Shown here one piece after another: positions 19,199-28,606 of a DNA stretch of 64,000 nt; within the stretch, counting starts at the first letter, position 1, and every line of letters starts with the position of its first letter. The position numbers and the translations under genes were made by a program. This DNA is from Microbulbifer sp. YPW16. Lineage in GTDB: Bacteria > Pseudomonadota > Gammaproteobacteria > Pseudomonadales > Cellvibrionaceae. The DNA lies in assembly GCF_021290385.1 (NCBI RefSeq), contig NZ_CP089928.1, positions 372,001-436,000 of the forward strand, in the 5' to 3' direction. A model generated the notes under the pieces. The model saw only the letters and a program-made list of their open reading frames with translations, was not told the origin of the DNA and ran no database searches.

Positions 19199-19599
19199 TG
19201 CACTTCCTCCGCCTGCATCTCACGCTTCTCCTGTTCTGCCTGGATCTCACGCTTTTCTTCCTCTGCCTGGATCTCACGCTCCTCTACCGAGCCATAGGCC
19301 CGCATGATCCGGATCACCAGGGCCAGGGCCAGCGAAGTGGTGGCGATGCCGACCACAATTGCAGTGAGGATCAATACGTGGGGCAGTGGGTTGGAGTAGA
19401 CATTTTCCCCCTCTATCAGGATCGGCGCCGCACCGCCATCCACTTTGCCCACACTGATATAAAAGATGAAAACAGAAGTCTGGAAGATATTCAGGCCAAT
19501 GATTTTCTTGATCAGGTTGCCCTGTGCCACAACCATGTACAGGCCAATCATCATCAGCGCGATAACAATCCAGTAGTTGTACAGCGATGTTATTAACAC
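19192..19599 (-). CDS. mrpC: Mrp-type antiporter subunit C (NuoK-like)
   Basis: 135-residue NuoK-like protein with three helices; family core LIKKIIGLNIFQTSVFIFY and LPHVLILTAIVVGIATTSLA. The start is GTG 19599, with GGAGG about 10 bp upstream. After residue 104 the protein carries a hydrophilic tail of three near-identical nine-residue repeats (REIQAEEEK, REIQAEQEK, REMQAEEVQ). These are encoded by a 27-bp tandem repeat and are absent from typical MrpC of about 110-115 residues. The tail is highly charged, probably helical, and on the cytoplasmic side. Confidence 0.92.
   Translation of the reverse strand: MLITSLYNYWIVIALMMIGLYMVVAQGNLIKKIIGLNIFQTSVFIFYISVGKVDGGAAPILIEGENVYSNPLPHVLILTAIVVGIATTSLALALVIRIMRAYGSVEEREIQAEEEKREIQAEQEKREMQAEEVQC
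19211..19287 (-). repeat. 27-bp tandem repeat in the 3' end of mrpC
   Basis: The pentamer GCCTG and the surrounding 27-bp unit recur at 19211, 19238 and 19265 (plus-strand reading); the third copy is partial. The unit keeps frame and encodes the nine-residue REIQAEEEK repeat at the C-terminus of MrpC. The first copy lies within 15 bp of the mrpD start codon. Confidence 0.9.
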
Positions 19600-19600
19600 C

Positions 19601-20617
19601 TTATCCGGCCCTCCCCGGGCTTAACTGCTCCGGCGCATCGTTGCGATCCTGTAGCTGCTCCGAGAACAGATAGAACACCAGCATCATCACAGCGGCCACA
19701 GTAATGCCGACCCCCAACTCGATGACGATAATACCTATGTGCTGCCCGCTTACCGGGTCTCCGGCAAGCGCACTGTAATCGAGGAAGTTTTTACCGGTTG
19801 CCATGCCCAGCAGGCCTACTGAACCGTAAATCAGTACTCCCAGGGCGGCGAGGAATTGCACCAGGCCATTCCCGGCCACACGGCGAACTGCGTCGAGGCC
19901 AAACACCAGGGCGTAGAGGATAAAACCAACAGCGAAGATCACCCCGGCCTGGAAGCCGCCGCCGGGGCCGTACTCACCGTGAAACTGCACGTAGAGCGCA
20001 TATACCAGTATCGGCGGAATCAGTACCTTTGCTGCCATACGCAACACCAGGTGCTGGCGCGGTATAGCCTGGAGGGCCGTCCCCGTCTCGCGCGCCCCCC
20101 GCATTCCCAGCAACAGGCTCAACACACCCAGGCCGGCAGTAAAGATCACCACCACTTCACCGAGGGTGTCGTAGGCGCGATAACTGGCCAGTACCGAAGT
20201 CACGATATTGGGGATGCCGATTTCAGCCATGGAATCCTGGATATAGCGGGGTGCCACGTGGGTCTGGGCTGGCGCGGTGGGGTCGCCAAACGCGGGCATA
20301 TCCAGTGTTGCCGCCACCAGCAGGGCACCAACGGTGGCCACCAGGCCCAGCGCCAGCAGGGCGCGTTTGCGATCGGAACGCTGCTTGCGGCCGCACAGGG
20401 CCAGCGTGGCCAGGATCAGCAGCGGTGAAATACCCGCACCCACCGCAGCCTCGGTAAAGGCCACATCCACCGCACCCATCGTCATGAAGAAGCTTGCGGA
20501 CAACAATCCGTAAATGCCGGCCAGCATTGCGGCACTGAAGAGATCCCGCGTCCAGGCGATAGCCACCGCTGTGGTCAGCAAGAGGCTAAGCAGGACAATA
20601 TCGAGTACTAAATCCAT
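19601..20617 (-). CDS. Mrp-type antiporter subunit: fused MrpA C-terminal (DUF4040) and MrpB (MnhB) domains
   Basis: 338 residues. Residues about 1-130 carry the DUF4040-type hydrogenase-4/MrpA C-terminal segment (LFSAAMLAGIYGLLSASFFM, VDVAFTEAAVGAGISPLL) and the start of the next segment. Residues about 190-320 are an MnhB domain (KVLIPPILVYALYVQFHGEYGPGGGFQAG split here, then GIIVIELGVGITVAAVMM). In bacterial Mrp these parts belong to MrpA and MrpB; in archaeal MBH they are the separate small subunits D, E and F. No NuoL-like MrpA N-terminal half exists in the operon. The gene starts 14 bp after mrpG and ends 2 bp before mrpC. Confidence 0.9.
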   Translation of the reverse strand: MDLVLDIVLLSLLLTTAVAIAWTRDLFSAAMLAGIYGLLSASFFMTMGAVDVAFTEAAVGAGISPLLILATLALCGRKQRSDRKRALLALGLVATVGALLVAATLDMPAFGDPTAPAQTHVAPRYIQDSMAEIGIPNIVTSVLASYRAYDTLGEVVVIFTAGLGVLSLLLGMRGARETGTALQAIPRQHLVLRMAAKVLIPPILVYALYVQFHGEYGPGGGFQAGVIFAVGFILYALVFGLDAVRRVAGNGLVQFLAALGVLIYGSVGLLGMATGKNFLDYSALAGDPVSGQHIGIIVIELGVGITVAAVMMLVFYLFSEQLQDRNDAPEQLSPGRAG

Positions 20618-20631
20618 GTGGTCACCCCAGT

Positions 20632-21036
20632 TCAGGCGCGGTCGGCATTGGCTGCGTCCGCCTCGAGGGCCGGTTCCGCGATTTCTGTCCCCTGCCCCGG
20701 TTCAGGGAATGCCTCATCGGCACCCTGCTCTGCTACCGGCTCCAGCCGCAGTGGGCTGTGCTGGGCGGCCTTGGCGAGTGCATGGCTGGCAGCGGGACTG
20801 GTAAAAAAGATAAACAGGAGAATCAGGCCCAGTTTGAACAGTGCAAGGCTCCAGCCGGCCTGCAGCATCAGCGCACAGACAATCAGGAAGGTGGCCAGGG
20901 TATCGGTCACCCCCGCCGCATGCATGCGTGTATAAAAATCAGGAAAGCGCAACAGGCCGACTGCCCCTGAAACCATAAACAGGCAGCCCAGCGCCAGCAG
21001 TAGCCCGCTCAGGCCGTCCACCAGCAAATCGCTCAT
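20632..21036 (-). CDS. mrpG: Mrp-type antiporter subunit G
   Basis: 134-residue MnhG/PhaG protein with three helices and the family motif GLLRFPDFYTRMHAAGVTDTL cut by position (about 27-47). The canonical part ends near residue 90; a Glu/Ala-rich C-terminal tail of about 45 residues follows. ATGA overlap with mrpF shows translational coupling. A small integral subunit needed for complex assembly in studied Mrp systems. Confidence 0.93.
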   Translation of the reverse strand: MSDLLVDGLSGLLLALGCLFMVSGAVGLLRFPDFYTRMHAAGVTDTLATFLIVCALMLQAGWSLALFKLGLILLFIFFTSPAASHALAKAAQHSPLRLEPVAEQGADEAFPEPGQGTEIAEPALEADAANADRA

Positions 21037-21344
21037 GAGCCAGCCCCCCCTTCACCAGGGGTATATTCATGCCGGCCAGCCCCTTGGTCCCGGCTACCGG
21101 AACGAAACTCGAAGTAGCGCAGCACGCCCACCACGCTGACAAAATTGATCAGTGCGTAAACCAGGGCAATATCCAGGAACTCGGGCTTACCCAACGTGAA
21201 GCAGATCACCGCGATCAACACCACCGTTTTGGTGCCAAACACGTTCACCGCCAGGATACGGTCATAGATGGTGGGACCCAACAGGGCCCGGACAAGTGCC
21301 AGGACCATAACCACCAGCAGAGCTAAAATTGTTGCAGCGAGCAT
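21033..21344 (-). CDS. mrpF: Mrp-type antiporter subunit F
   Basis: 103-residue MnhF/PhaF protein with three helices and family motif RALLGPTIYDRILAVNVFGTK (about 19-38). The last 20 residues are polar. TAATG overlap with mrpE upstream and ATGA overlap with mrpG downstream. Part of the same complex; in studied systems MrpF contributes to sodium or cholate efflux. Confidence 0.93.
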   Translation of the reverse strand: MLAATILALLVVMVLALVRALLGPTIYDRILAVNVFGTKTVVLIAVICFTLGKPEFLDIALVYALINFVSVVGVLRYFEFRSGSRDQGAGRHEYTPGEGGAGS

Positions 21345-21814
21345 TATTTTTCCAGAGCCCTCACTTCGCGTTCCATTTCCCCACCGCGCAGGTCTTCTAA
21401 CCCGCCGGCAGTCAGTGCATGCACCAGGACCTCATCGCCCTCGATATCCACAGCCACGGTACCCGGTGTCAGGGTAATGGAGTTGGCATAAAGCACCTTC
21501 CCCAGATCGGAATGGAAGCGTGCGGGGATCCGCGCGCTCACCGGACTGATGGATGCAGGCCCGCGCCATACATTAATCACCACGTCGATATTGCTACGCA
21601 CAATCTTTGTGAAAAGCCACCAGTAGTATCGCGGCAGGCGGGACAAAAGATGCACGGGCTGCGACTCCTGGTCTATCAACCCCATGCGCCGTGCAATCAC
21701 CATAACCAGTAATACCGAGACCAGGCCAAAGGAAAGCAGGAGCCCGGTGTAATGGCCGGAGTTGGCCAACCAGACGAATGCAAGAATCGCGAACAGTGCC
21801 AGTGTGTAACGCAT
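21344..21814 (-). CDS. mrpE: Mrp-type antiporter subunit E
   Basis: 156-residue MnhE protein: two N-terminal membrane helices, then a soluble domain with ANSITLTPGTVAVDIEGDEV, the family signature. I use ATG 21814 rather than the TTG codon 3 bp upstream. It is the first gene of the antiporter operon. All nine genes downstream overlap or lie within 15 bp of each other, so a single transcript starting upstream of 21814 is expected. Confidence 0.92.
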   Translation of the reverse strand: MRYTLALFAILAFVWLANSGHYTGLLLSFGLVSVLLVMVIARRMGLIDQESQPVHLLSRLPRYYWWLFTKIVRSNIDVVINVWRGPASISPVSARIPARFHSDLGKVLYANSITLTPGTVAVDIEGDEVLVHALTAGGLEDLRGGEMEREVRALEK

Positions 21815-22774
21815 CAATGGACTCTCGTGGCCAGGGGGGAGATAACGGTGCGCATGGCGGGATTAGCGCGCTCTGCAGATGGCATAGGCACCGGCCCACA
21901 AATTCGGGAAACCGTGCAGGTCGCCGCTGGCAGAACAACGTGGGACACGTGACTCAAGCGGGGACATGAGTCCTCCGCACAAGGAAAGCAGCAAGGGTCT
22001 TTTTGTTGTGGCCATACCTGCCTGTTTTGTGCGCAATTTATTGTCAACCAGGTCGGCCCACTTATAGGGGACCAGGCCCTGTGTATTCATCGTTCTTTTG
22101 CTTGCAACGTTCCCGACCACTGCAGCACTTTCTGCCGCAAACGTTGTCGGGTTCGTAAGAAAAATCTCACCAACCGTATCAGTGTGTCAAGAGATACAAG
22201 AGATTCACATAGTCCCGTCACGCCCATCGCCCGACTTTCCGGTCCCCCTGCGCTGGTCACCCCCGGTCCCGCCTATTCGCTAAGGGAACCGTAGCTTCTT
22301 CTCACAGCCAAGTAATGGTGCGGGTTTGGAGGTGGCCGCCAGGTCCGCAGTAGTCCTCCAGGAGTGCCCCACCTGGCAACCTCGGGACCAGTTACCGAAA
22401 AGCGGTCACATCCAGGCGGTGACCAGTGCGTCGAAGGTGACTGGGTGGCAAATTGGGAGCTGGGGCCGGCTATTGCGAGTTGCCGGGCAGTAGTCACAGG
22501 GCCAGCTGCTGTGCAAAAAAAGAGCAGAATCTCGGATCAGCGCAATCTACTATCGTGCCAGTTGAGTATATACACGCGTCAAACCGGTCAAATACGCAAC
22601 AAAATGTCTAAAATAAGCCCTTCACGACACCGTCTGCCTCGGATGAGAGGCAACTCATGCCTTTTGGAGCTTTCAGCCTTTATACTTGTCCTAAGCTATA
22701 AGTCGCCAACGCCCCGGGTTCGTTCCCGCCGGGTTGCGCGGCGCCTTGAAGTAGGACGTATAAAGAGACTCCCT
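21815..22774. other. 960-bp gene-free region between mrpE and prc
   Basis: Divergent intergenic region that must hold promoters for the antiporter operon and prc. Short open frames exist on both strands but none shows a family motif, good ribosome site or normal codon use. Base composition is mixed, with AT-rich patches around 22020-22100 and 22560-22700 on the prc side. I find no tRNA, convincing terminator or known riboswitch. Confidence 0.5.
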
Positions 22775-24880
22775 ATGCTTACCAATCGGATCACATCCCT
22801 GTTCTCCGGTCTCCTGATTCTTGCCTTTACTGCCGCTACCCCGCTTCACGCGGCAGAGGTGGACACCCTGCAGCCCGAGGACGGCCAGGGTGGCACCGCG
22901 CGCGAGATCGTGGGCAAGCTGGAAATGCTGCACTACAACAAGCAGAAGGTGGGCGATGAGATGTCCGCCGAACTGTGGGATGAGTACATCGATGCCCTCG
23001 ATCCTACCCGCAGTTATTTCCTGGCGTCAGATATCGCCGAGTTTCGTGAATGGCGCGACGACCTGGATGACCAGCTGCGCACAGGTGAGGTCAATGCCGG
23101 GTTTGAGATCTACAACCGCTACCGCCTGAGGGTTACCGACCGGTTGAATAATATTCTGTCGCAGCTGGACAAGGGCCTGCCCAGTTTCGACTTTACCCGC
23201 GATGAGTCACTGGTAATGGACCGCGAGGAGGCCGAATGGCCGGGTTCCATCAGTGCCGCCGATGAGCTTTGGCGCAAACGACTCAAGTCCAGCATCCTGA
23301 ACCTGCGGTTGACCGAAAAGGAAGACAAGGAAATCCAGGAAATGCTGGTGCGCCGCTACCAGGGCCAGCTCAAGCGTATCAAGCAGCAGACCAGCGACGA
23401 TGTGTTCGAGCTCTACATGAACTCGCTGACGCGCCTTTACGACCCGCACAGTAATTACCTGTCACCGCGCTCGCTGGAAAACTTCAACATGAGCATGTCC
23501 CTGTCGCTCGAAGGTATCGGCGCGGTCCTGCAGATGGAGGAGGAGTACACCAAGGTAGCGCGCCTGGTTGCCGGGGGGCCGGCGGATCGCACGGGCAAGG
23601 TCAAGCCCAACGACAAGATCGTCGCTGTGGGCCAGGGCAAGGAAGGCGAACTGGTGGATGTGATTGGCTGGCGCCTGGACGATGTCGTCGACCTTATCAG
23701 GGGCTCTGCAGGCACCTTTGTGCGCCTGGAGACCATCCCCACCGGCGGCGACGGCTCCCATCGCACCATCCTGATCAAGCGCAGCAAGGTGAAGCTGGAA
23801 GACCAGGCGGCAAAGAAAGCGATCTTCGAATTCTCCGATGGCGAGAAGAACTACAAGGTTGGCGTGATCAACCTCCCGACTTTCTACATCGACTTCGAGG
23901 CCTATCGCCGTCGCGACCCGAACTACAAGAGCACCACCCGTGACGTGGCACGCCTGCTCGACGAGCTGAAGGCGGAAAATGTCGACGGTATCATCCTGGA
24001 CCTGCGGAACAACGGCGGCGGCTCCCTGCAGGAAGCCACTATGCTGACCGACCTGTTTATCGACCAGGGTCCAGTGGTGCAGATCCGCCATGCCAACGAG
24101 CAGATCTCCCGCCACAACCGCTCCCGTTCACGGGCCATGTATCGCGGGCCGCTGATGGTCCTGATCAATCGCCTTTCCGCCTCGGCGTCAGAAATTTTTG
24201 CCGGCGCCATCCAGGACTACAACCGCGGTATCGTGGTGGGTAACCAGTCTTTCGGTAAGGGCACTGTGCAGACCATGGCGCCGCTGAAAGAGGGGCAGCT
24301 GAAGATCACCCAATCCAAGTTCTACCGGGTCTCCGGCGATAGTACCCAGCATGCTGGTGTGACACCGGACATTTCCATGCCGCAGCTGATCGATGCGGAG
24401 AGCGTTGGTGAGAGTGCCTACGATACCGCCCTGCCCTGGGACCGTATCCACGCCGTGCCGCACGCCAAGTACTTCAACCTGAAGGAGATGCTGCCGGACC
24501 TGGTCAGCAAGCATAACGAGCGCACGGCAGCTGACCCGGACTTCATCTACCTGCGAGAGCAGTTCAGCTTTGAGAGTGAGCGCGCCGACCGCAAGTTTGT
24601 CTCCCTCAACGAACTGGCCCGCAAGCAGGAGCGTGAGGATATCAATCAGCGTCTCCTGACAATGGAGAACCGCCGCCGCTCCGCCAAGGGGCTGGAACCC
24701 TATGAGTCCTTCGAGGCTTACGAGGAAAGCGAGTCTGAGAACACTGCAGCCATTGGCGGGCCGGTAGAAATCAAGCTGGAGGATGACCCGATCCTCAACG
24801 AGGCCGGATATATCATGTCCGACTTTATTGGCATGACCGAGAAAACCGCCAAGGCTCCGCCGCAGGTCGCCAATTTCTGA
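22775..24880 (+). CDS. prc: Carboxy-terminal (tail-specific) processing protease Prc
   Basis: 701-residue periplasmic serine protease of family S41, which removes C-terminal segments from proteins such as penicillin-binding protein 3 and degrades ssrA-tagged periplasmic proteins. Order: signal peptide (to about residue 30), N-terminal DUF3340-like helical domain, PDZ domain (about 245-325, LEGIGAVLQMEEEYTKVARL), S41 catalytic core, C-terminal DUF3340 tail. The Ser-Lys dyad aligns to S470 in RLSASASEIF and K495 in SFGKGTVQ. The frame is open upstream to 22364, but the signal peptide starts at ATG 22775 and the upstream translation has no family similarity. Length is close to E. coli Prc (682). 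Confidence 0.95.
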   Translation: MLTNRITSLFSGLLILAFTAATPLHAAEVDTLQPEDGQGGTAREIVGKLEMLHYNKQKVGDEMSAELWDEYIDALDPTRSYFLASDIAEFREWRDDLDDQLRTGEVNAGFEIYNRYRLRVTDRLNNILSQLDKGLPSFDFTRDESLVMDREEAEWPGSISAADELWRKRLKSSILNLRLTEKEDKEIQEMLVRRYQGQLKRIKQQTSDDVFELYMNSLTRLYDPHSNYLSPRSLENFNMSMSLSLEGIGAVLQMEEEYTKVARLVAGGPADRTGKVKPNDKIVAVGQGKEGELVDVIGWRLDDVVDLIRGSAGTFVRLETIPTGGDGSHRTILIKRSKVKLEDQAAKKAIFEFSDGEKNYKVGVINLPTFYIDFEAYRRRDPNYKSTTRDVARLLDELKAENVDGIILDLRNNGGGSLQEATMLTDLFIDQGPVVQIRHANEQISRHNRSRSRAMYRGPLMVLINRLSASASEIFAGAIQDYNRGIVVGNQSFGKGTVQTMAPLKEGQLKITQSKFYRVSGDSTQHAGVTPDISMPQLIDAESVGESAYDTALPWDRIHAVPHAKYFNLKEMLPDLVSKHNERTAADPDFIYLREQFSFESERADRKFVSLNELARKQEREDINQRLLTMENRRRSAKGLEPYESFEAYEESESENTAAIGGPVEIKLEDDPILNEAGYIMSDFIGMTEKTAKAPPQVANF

Positions 24881-24889
24881 CTGTTCCGG

Positions 24890-24915
24890 ACGGCGGGCCC
24901 GGCCGGGCCCGCCGT
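24890..24915 (+). terminator. GC-rich hairpin after prc
   Basis: Perfect 11-bp stem (24890-24900 with 24905-24915, loop GGCC) starting 9 bp after the prc stop. There is no T tract after it, so it may act as an RNA-stabilising or attenuating hairpin rather than a full intrinsic terminator. Confidence 0.5.
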
Positions 24916-24985
24916 AACACCGGTATCCATTTGATATTATGCAGGTTGGGCTATGCCCGACCTTTTTATTTTGTGTGGGGGAAAA

Positions 24986-25801
24986 ATGAAAGTCGTTTCA
25001 TTCAATGTAAACAGTATCCGTGCGCGACTGCACCAGCTGGAAGCCCTGGTGGACAGCCATGCCCCGGATATTATCGGCCTGCAGGAAACCAAGGTCACCG
25101 ACGAGGACTTCCCGGTGGATGCAGTGCGTGACCTGGGTTATGAGGTGATCTATTTCGGCCAGAAAACCCATTACGGTGTCGCCCTGCTCTCCCGCTACCC
25201 GTTTATCGATCGTGAATACGGTTTCCCCAAAGACGAGGACAACGCCCAGCGGCGCATGGTCGCGGGCAAGTTCGATATCGGTGGCGACTCTCCGCTCACC
25301 GTCATCAACGGCTACTTCCCCCAGGGTGAAAACCGCGAGCATCCGGTCAAGTTCCCCGCCAAGCGCAAATACTACGCGGACCTGGACGACTACCTGCAGA
25401 CCACCTGCAAACCCGAGGCGCCGGTGCTGGTGATCGGTGATATGAATATCTCCCCCACCGACCTGGATATCGGTATTGGAGAATCCAACCGCAAGCGCTG
25501 GCTGCGGGATGGCAAGTGCAGCTTCCTGCCGGAAGAGCGTGAATGGCTGGAAAAAATCCAGGGCTGGGGCCTGGTAGACACCTTTCGCAGCAAGCACCCC
25601 GATACTGATGACATCTTCAGCTGGTTCGACTACCGCAGCCGCGGCTTCGACCGCGATCCCAAGCGCGGGCTGCGTATCGACCTGATCCTCGCCACCCAGA
25701 TGCTGGCAGACAAATGCGTGGACGTGGGTGTGGACTACGATATTCGCGGCATGGAGCGCCCCTCGGATCACGCCCCGGTTTGGGCCGACTTCGAGCTTTA
25801 A
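24986..25801 (+). CDS. xthA: Exodeoxyribonuclease III (AP endonuclease)
   Basis: 271-residue enzyme of the exonuclease III/APE1 family for base-excision repair: 3'-5' exonuclease, AP endonuclease and 3'-phosphatase. Motifs seen: [14 protein letters not shown] at the N-terminus, LQETKV (metal-binding Glu), [23 protein letters not shown] (catalytic Asp and Asn), and the C-terminal SDHAPVW (catalytic Asp-His). ATG 24986, with GGGGG upstream, is used instead of a start 33 bp earlier that adds a hydrophobic unrelated tail. Length matches E. coli XthA (268). Confidence 0.96.
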   Translation: MKVVSFNVNSIRARLHQLEALVDSHAPDIIGLQETKVTDEDFPVDAVRDLGYEVIYFGQKTHYGVALLSRYPFIDREYGFPKDEDNAQRRMVAGKFDIGGDSPLTVINGYFPQGENREHPVKFPAKRKYYADLDDYLQTTCKPEAPVLVIGDMNISPTDLDIGIGESNRKRWLRDGKCSFLPEEREWLEKIQGWGLVDTFRSKHPDTDDIFSWFDYRSRGFDRDPKRGLRIDLILATQMLADKCVDVGVDYDIRGMERPSDHAPVWADFEL

Positions 25802-25807
25802 ACCACG

Positions 25808-25831
25808 CCCCGCCCGGCTATCCGGGCGGGG
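25808..25831. terminator. Hairpin between convergent xthA and modC
   Basis: 10-bp perfect GC stem (25808-25817 with 25822-25831, loop CTAT) between two convergent stops. Neither side has a good T run, so termination would be inefficient or factor-assisted. Placement suggests a shared bidirectional end. Confidence 0.5.
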
Positions 25832-25849
25832 ATAAAATGGCCGCCGGAC

Positions 25850-26974
25850 TCAGTTGACGATTGCGGCTGACTTGACCTGGGCCCAGACCCGGCTTCCGGC
25901 GGCGAGTCCCAGGTCCGCCAGGGAACGTCGGGTAACCCGGGCCAGTATCACGCTACTCCCCATACGGAGCTGCACCAGGGCCAGGGCACTGCCCTCCTCT
26001 GTTGCTATGGCGGACACGGTTGCCTGCAGCCGGTTCAGGATGCTGGTGTCGTCGTGGCTGTGCAGCGCAATACTGACATCCCGGGCGAAAATCCGGACCC
26101 GCAGCGACCTTCCAACTGTGAGGCCATGGTTCGCCAACCACAGGTGCCCCCCGGGTATACTGATCCGTGCCAGGTCCCATTGCGAGTCACACTCCGTGAC
26201 AGACCCTTCCAGTACAACACAGCGCTCATCATCCGGTGCCACAGGCATATAAGGGTCTGCCAGTATTTCAGCCTGGCTGCCCGCCCCCACCTGGCGCCCG
26301 CGTTCCATGACAATGACGTGATCCGCCAGGCGGGCGATCTCGTCGAGGGAGTGGCTGACATAGAGAATTGGCAGCGCAAACTCCTCCCGCAGCCGCTCCA
26401 GGTAAGGCAGGATTTCCAGCTTGCGACCTGTATCCAGTGACGCCAGTGGTTCATCCATCAGCAGCAGCCTTGGACAGCTCAACAGCGCGCGCGCGATGGC
26501 CACCCTCTGCCGCTCCCCGCCGGACAGCTGGTGCGGGTAGCGCCCCAGCAGCGGCCCTATAGCCATCAAGGCCTCGACATGTTTGTAAAGCCCTGGTGGC
26601 GGCGCCGGGCGCGCCCGGCGAAATGCATACTGCAGGTTTCCATCTGCGGTCAGGTGATTGAGGAGGGAGGATTCCTGGAATACGTACCCAACCGGTCGCC
26701 TGTGCGGCGGCATGAACACAGCCGGGCCTTGCCAGGTTTCCCCGCCCACTGTCAGTTGGCCGTCATCACTTTTCTGCAGCCCCGCGATGCACCTCAGCAA
26801 TGTAGTCTTGCCCGATCCTGACTGGCCGAAAATGCCGGTAATTCCGCTACCGGGCAGCCTGGCATCCACACACAGGGAAAACCCCGGGTCACCTGCGCCG
26901 GCAGGGTAACTGAACTGGAAGCGCGCGATAATCTCGTCCGCTGGCACGGCTTCCTGATTCGCTCCCGGCTTCAT
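25850..26974 (-). CDS. modC: Molybdate ABC transporter ATP-binding protein
   Basis: 374 residues. The nucleotide-binding domain has Walker [10 protein letters not shown] (50-58), Q-loop Q100, signature [15 protein letters not shown] (150-164), and Walker [15 protein letters not shown]-terminal TOBE/MOP molybdate-binding domain follows (about 300-374, [20 protein letters not shown] cut here), as in E. coli ModC (352). It powers molybdate import through ModB. ATGA overlap with modB. It is the last gene of modABC, convergent with xthA. Confidence 0.94.
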   Translation of the reverse strand: MKPGANQEAVPADEIIARFQFSYPAGAGDPGFSLCVDARLPGSGITGIFGQSGSGKTTLLRCIAGLQKSDDGQLTVGGETWQGPAVFMPPHRRPVGYVFQESSLLNHLTADGNLQYAFRRARPAPPPGLYKHVEALMAIGPLLGRYPHQLSGGERQRVAIARALLSCPRLLLMDEPLASLDTGRKLEILPYLERLREEFALPILYVSHSLDEIARLADHVIVMERGRQVGAGSQAEILADPYMPVAPDDERCVVLEGSVTECDSQWDLARISIPGGHLWLANHGLTVGRSLRVRIFARDVSIALHSHDDTSILNRLQATVSAIATEEGSALALVQLRMGSSVILARVTRRSLADLGLAAGSRVWAQVKSAAIVN

Positions 26975-27672
26975 TGTACGGCCCCCATGCGCAGCGCGGC
27001 ATGCGAGCGCTGGTGACGGAAACCGTAAAGCGCAAGCAGTACCACAAATGAGAACAGCAGCATGCCACCAGACAACCAGTGAGCCTTGTCATACTGCATC
27101 ATCTCAACGTAATCGTAGACCTGCACCGAAACCACGCGAGTCTCTCCGGGAATATTGCCCCCGATCATCAGGATGACGCCAAACTCCCCTACCGTATGAG
27201 CGAAGCCCAGGATCGCGGCACTGATAAACCCGGGCCGGGCCTGGGGCAGCACCACCGTAAAGAAGCGGTCCCAGGGCCCCGCCCGCAGGGTCGCGGCTAC
27301 TTCAAGTGGCCGCTCCCCAATCGCCTCAATCGCATTCTGGATTGGCTGGACCACGAACGGCAGCGAATAGAACAGCGACGCCACGACCAGCCCCCAGAAC
27401 GTAAACGGCAGGGTGCCCCAGCCCAGTGAGGTGGTGAGCTGGCCGATCGGCCCGCCGGGCCCCATGGAGAGCAACAGGTAAAAGCCCAGTACTGACGGGG
27501 GCAGCACCAGGGGCAATGCCACCAGCGCGCTCACCGGCCCTTTCCAGCGGGAACTGGTGCGGGCCAGCCACCAGGCAATGGGTGTACCCAGCAATAGCAG
27601 CAGTATGGTCACCGTCACCGCCAGCCGCAGGGTCAGGCCAATGGCAATCCAGTCCGCCTCGGAAAAACCCAT
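26971..27672 (-). CDS. modB: Molybdate ABC transporter permease
   Basis: 233-residue permease with 5-6 helices and the EAA-type loop ([22 protein letters not shown], conserved Gly). A longer open frame reaches 27843 but covers the end of modA. ATG 27672 gives the normal length of about 230 residues, begins [20 protein letters not shown], and lies 2 bp after the modA stop. It forms the membrane channel for ModA-delivered molybdate or tungstate. Confidence 0.94.
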   Translation of the reverse strand: MGFSEADWIAIGLTLRLAVTVTILLLLLGTPIAWWLARTSSRWKGPVSALVALPLVLPPSVLGFYLLLSMGPGGPIGQLTTSLGWGTLPFTFWGLVVASLFYSLPFVVQPIQNAIEAIGERPLEVAATLRAGPWDRFFTVVLPQARPGFISAAILGFAHTVGEFGVILMIGGNIPGETRVVSVQVYDYVEMMQYDKAHWLSGGMLLFSFVVLLALYGFRHQRSHAALRMGAVQ

Positions 27673-27674
27673 GG

Positions 27675-28481
27675 CTATTCCTCGCTCACGGGTAGCTGGT
27701 AGCCGCGGGACTCGATCAGGGCCGCAGACCTGGGCGAGCGCAGGAAAGCGAGCAAGGCGCGGGCGGCCGGGTTTTCTGCGCCTTGCTCCAGGAGTACTGC
27801 ATCCTGGCGGATCGGCCGGTGCATACTGGAGGGCACCACCCAACCGGAGCCCCGCGCGATTCGCCCCTCTTTCATTACCTGGGATAAAGCAACAAATCCC
27901 AGCTCCGCATTGCCAGTGGCGACAAACTGGAACGCCTGGGAAATATTTTCACCCTGCACCCAGCGGCTGCGAGTCGTCTCAACCAGCTCCAGCGAGCCGA
28001 GCACCTGTACGGCTGCGGCGCCGTAAGGGGCCAGGCGTGGATTGGCGAGCGCAAGTTTGCGATATCCGCCTTCCCGCAGCGCCCCTGGGCCGTCGGATAC
28101 CCTGCCGGTTACAGGAGACCAGAGCACCAGCCGGCCAATGGCATAGGTGAATGCACTACCGGGCTCGGCCAGGCCGGCATTCAGGAGGGCGTGAGGCTTG
28201 GCCTGGTCGGCCGAGAGGAAAATATCGAAAGGGGCGCCATTGCTGACCTGGGCGAAGAATTTTCCGGAGGAACCGAAAGCCAGGCGCACCCGATGTCCGG
28301 TGGACTCCTCGAATGCTGCCGCGATCACCTTCATGGGTGCGGCAAAATTGGAAGCCACGGCCGCAATTACCTCTTCGGCCCGGGCAGGCAGCACAATGGC
28401 GGTGAGTATTAATGAAAGGAGTATCCGGCGCCCGCGCAAATTCCCTCCCCGCACCTGGCAAGCTGCTGTCTGCCCCTTCAC
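27675..28481 (-). CDS. modA: Molybdate ABC transporter periplasmic binding protein
   Basis: 268-residue ModA with signal peptide ([18 protein letters not shown]) and binding-site motifs [13 protein letters not shown]-like ([15 protein letters not shown]), [34 protein letters not shown]. These match the serine and tyrosine oxyanion contacts of the family. The listed start is GTG 28481. A TTG at 28439 directly before the signal peptide, preceded by GGAGG, could be the true start. First gene of modABC, divergent from arsR over a short shared control region. It supplies molybdenum for molybdopterin enzymes not seen in this window. Confidence 0.92.
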   Translation of the reverse strand: MKGQTAACQVRGGNLRGRRILLSLILTAIVLPARAEEVIAAVASNFAAPMKVIAAAFEESTGHRVRLAFGSSGKFFAQVSNGAPFDIFLSADQAKPHALLNAGLAEPGSAFTYAIGRLVLWSPVTGRVSDGPGALREGGYRKLALANPRLAPYGAAAVQVLGSLELVETTRSRWVQGENISQAFQFVATGNAELGFVALSQVMKEGRIARGSGWVVPSSMHRPIRQDAVLLEQGAENPAARALLAFLRSPRSAALIESRGYQLPVSEE

Positions 28482-28606
28482 GAGGCGGCCATCTCCACAT
28501 AATTACTCTTATACTGCACGATACACCCATGGCCTACAAGCACGGCACCATCGGGACTTTCATGCCCCGGCGTGTGCCGGTATGGCATAAACATTCCCAC
28601 TGCCAC

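Noticed and set aside
14209-21814. Respiratory complex I or membrane-bound hydrogenase operon
   Set aside because: No quinone- or Ni-binding subunits or iron-sulfur proteins; MrpE, F and G are present, so an antiporter is the better call.
22364-22774. N-terminal extension of prc
   Set aside because: Open frame only; the signal peptide starts at ATG 22775 and the upstream translation has no similarity to any known domain.
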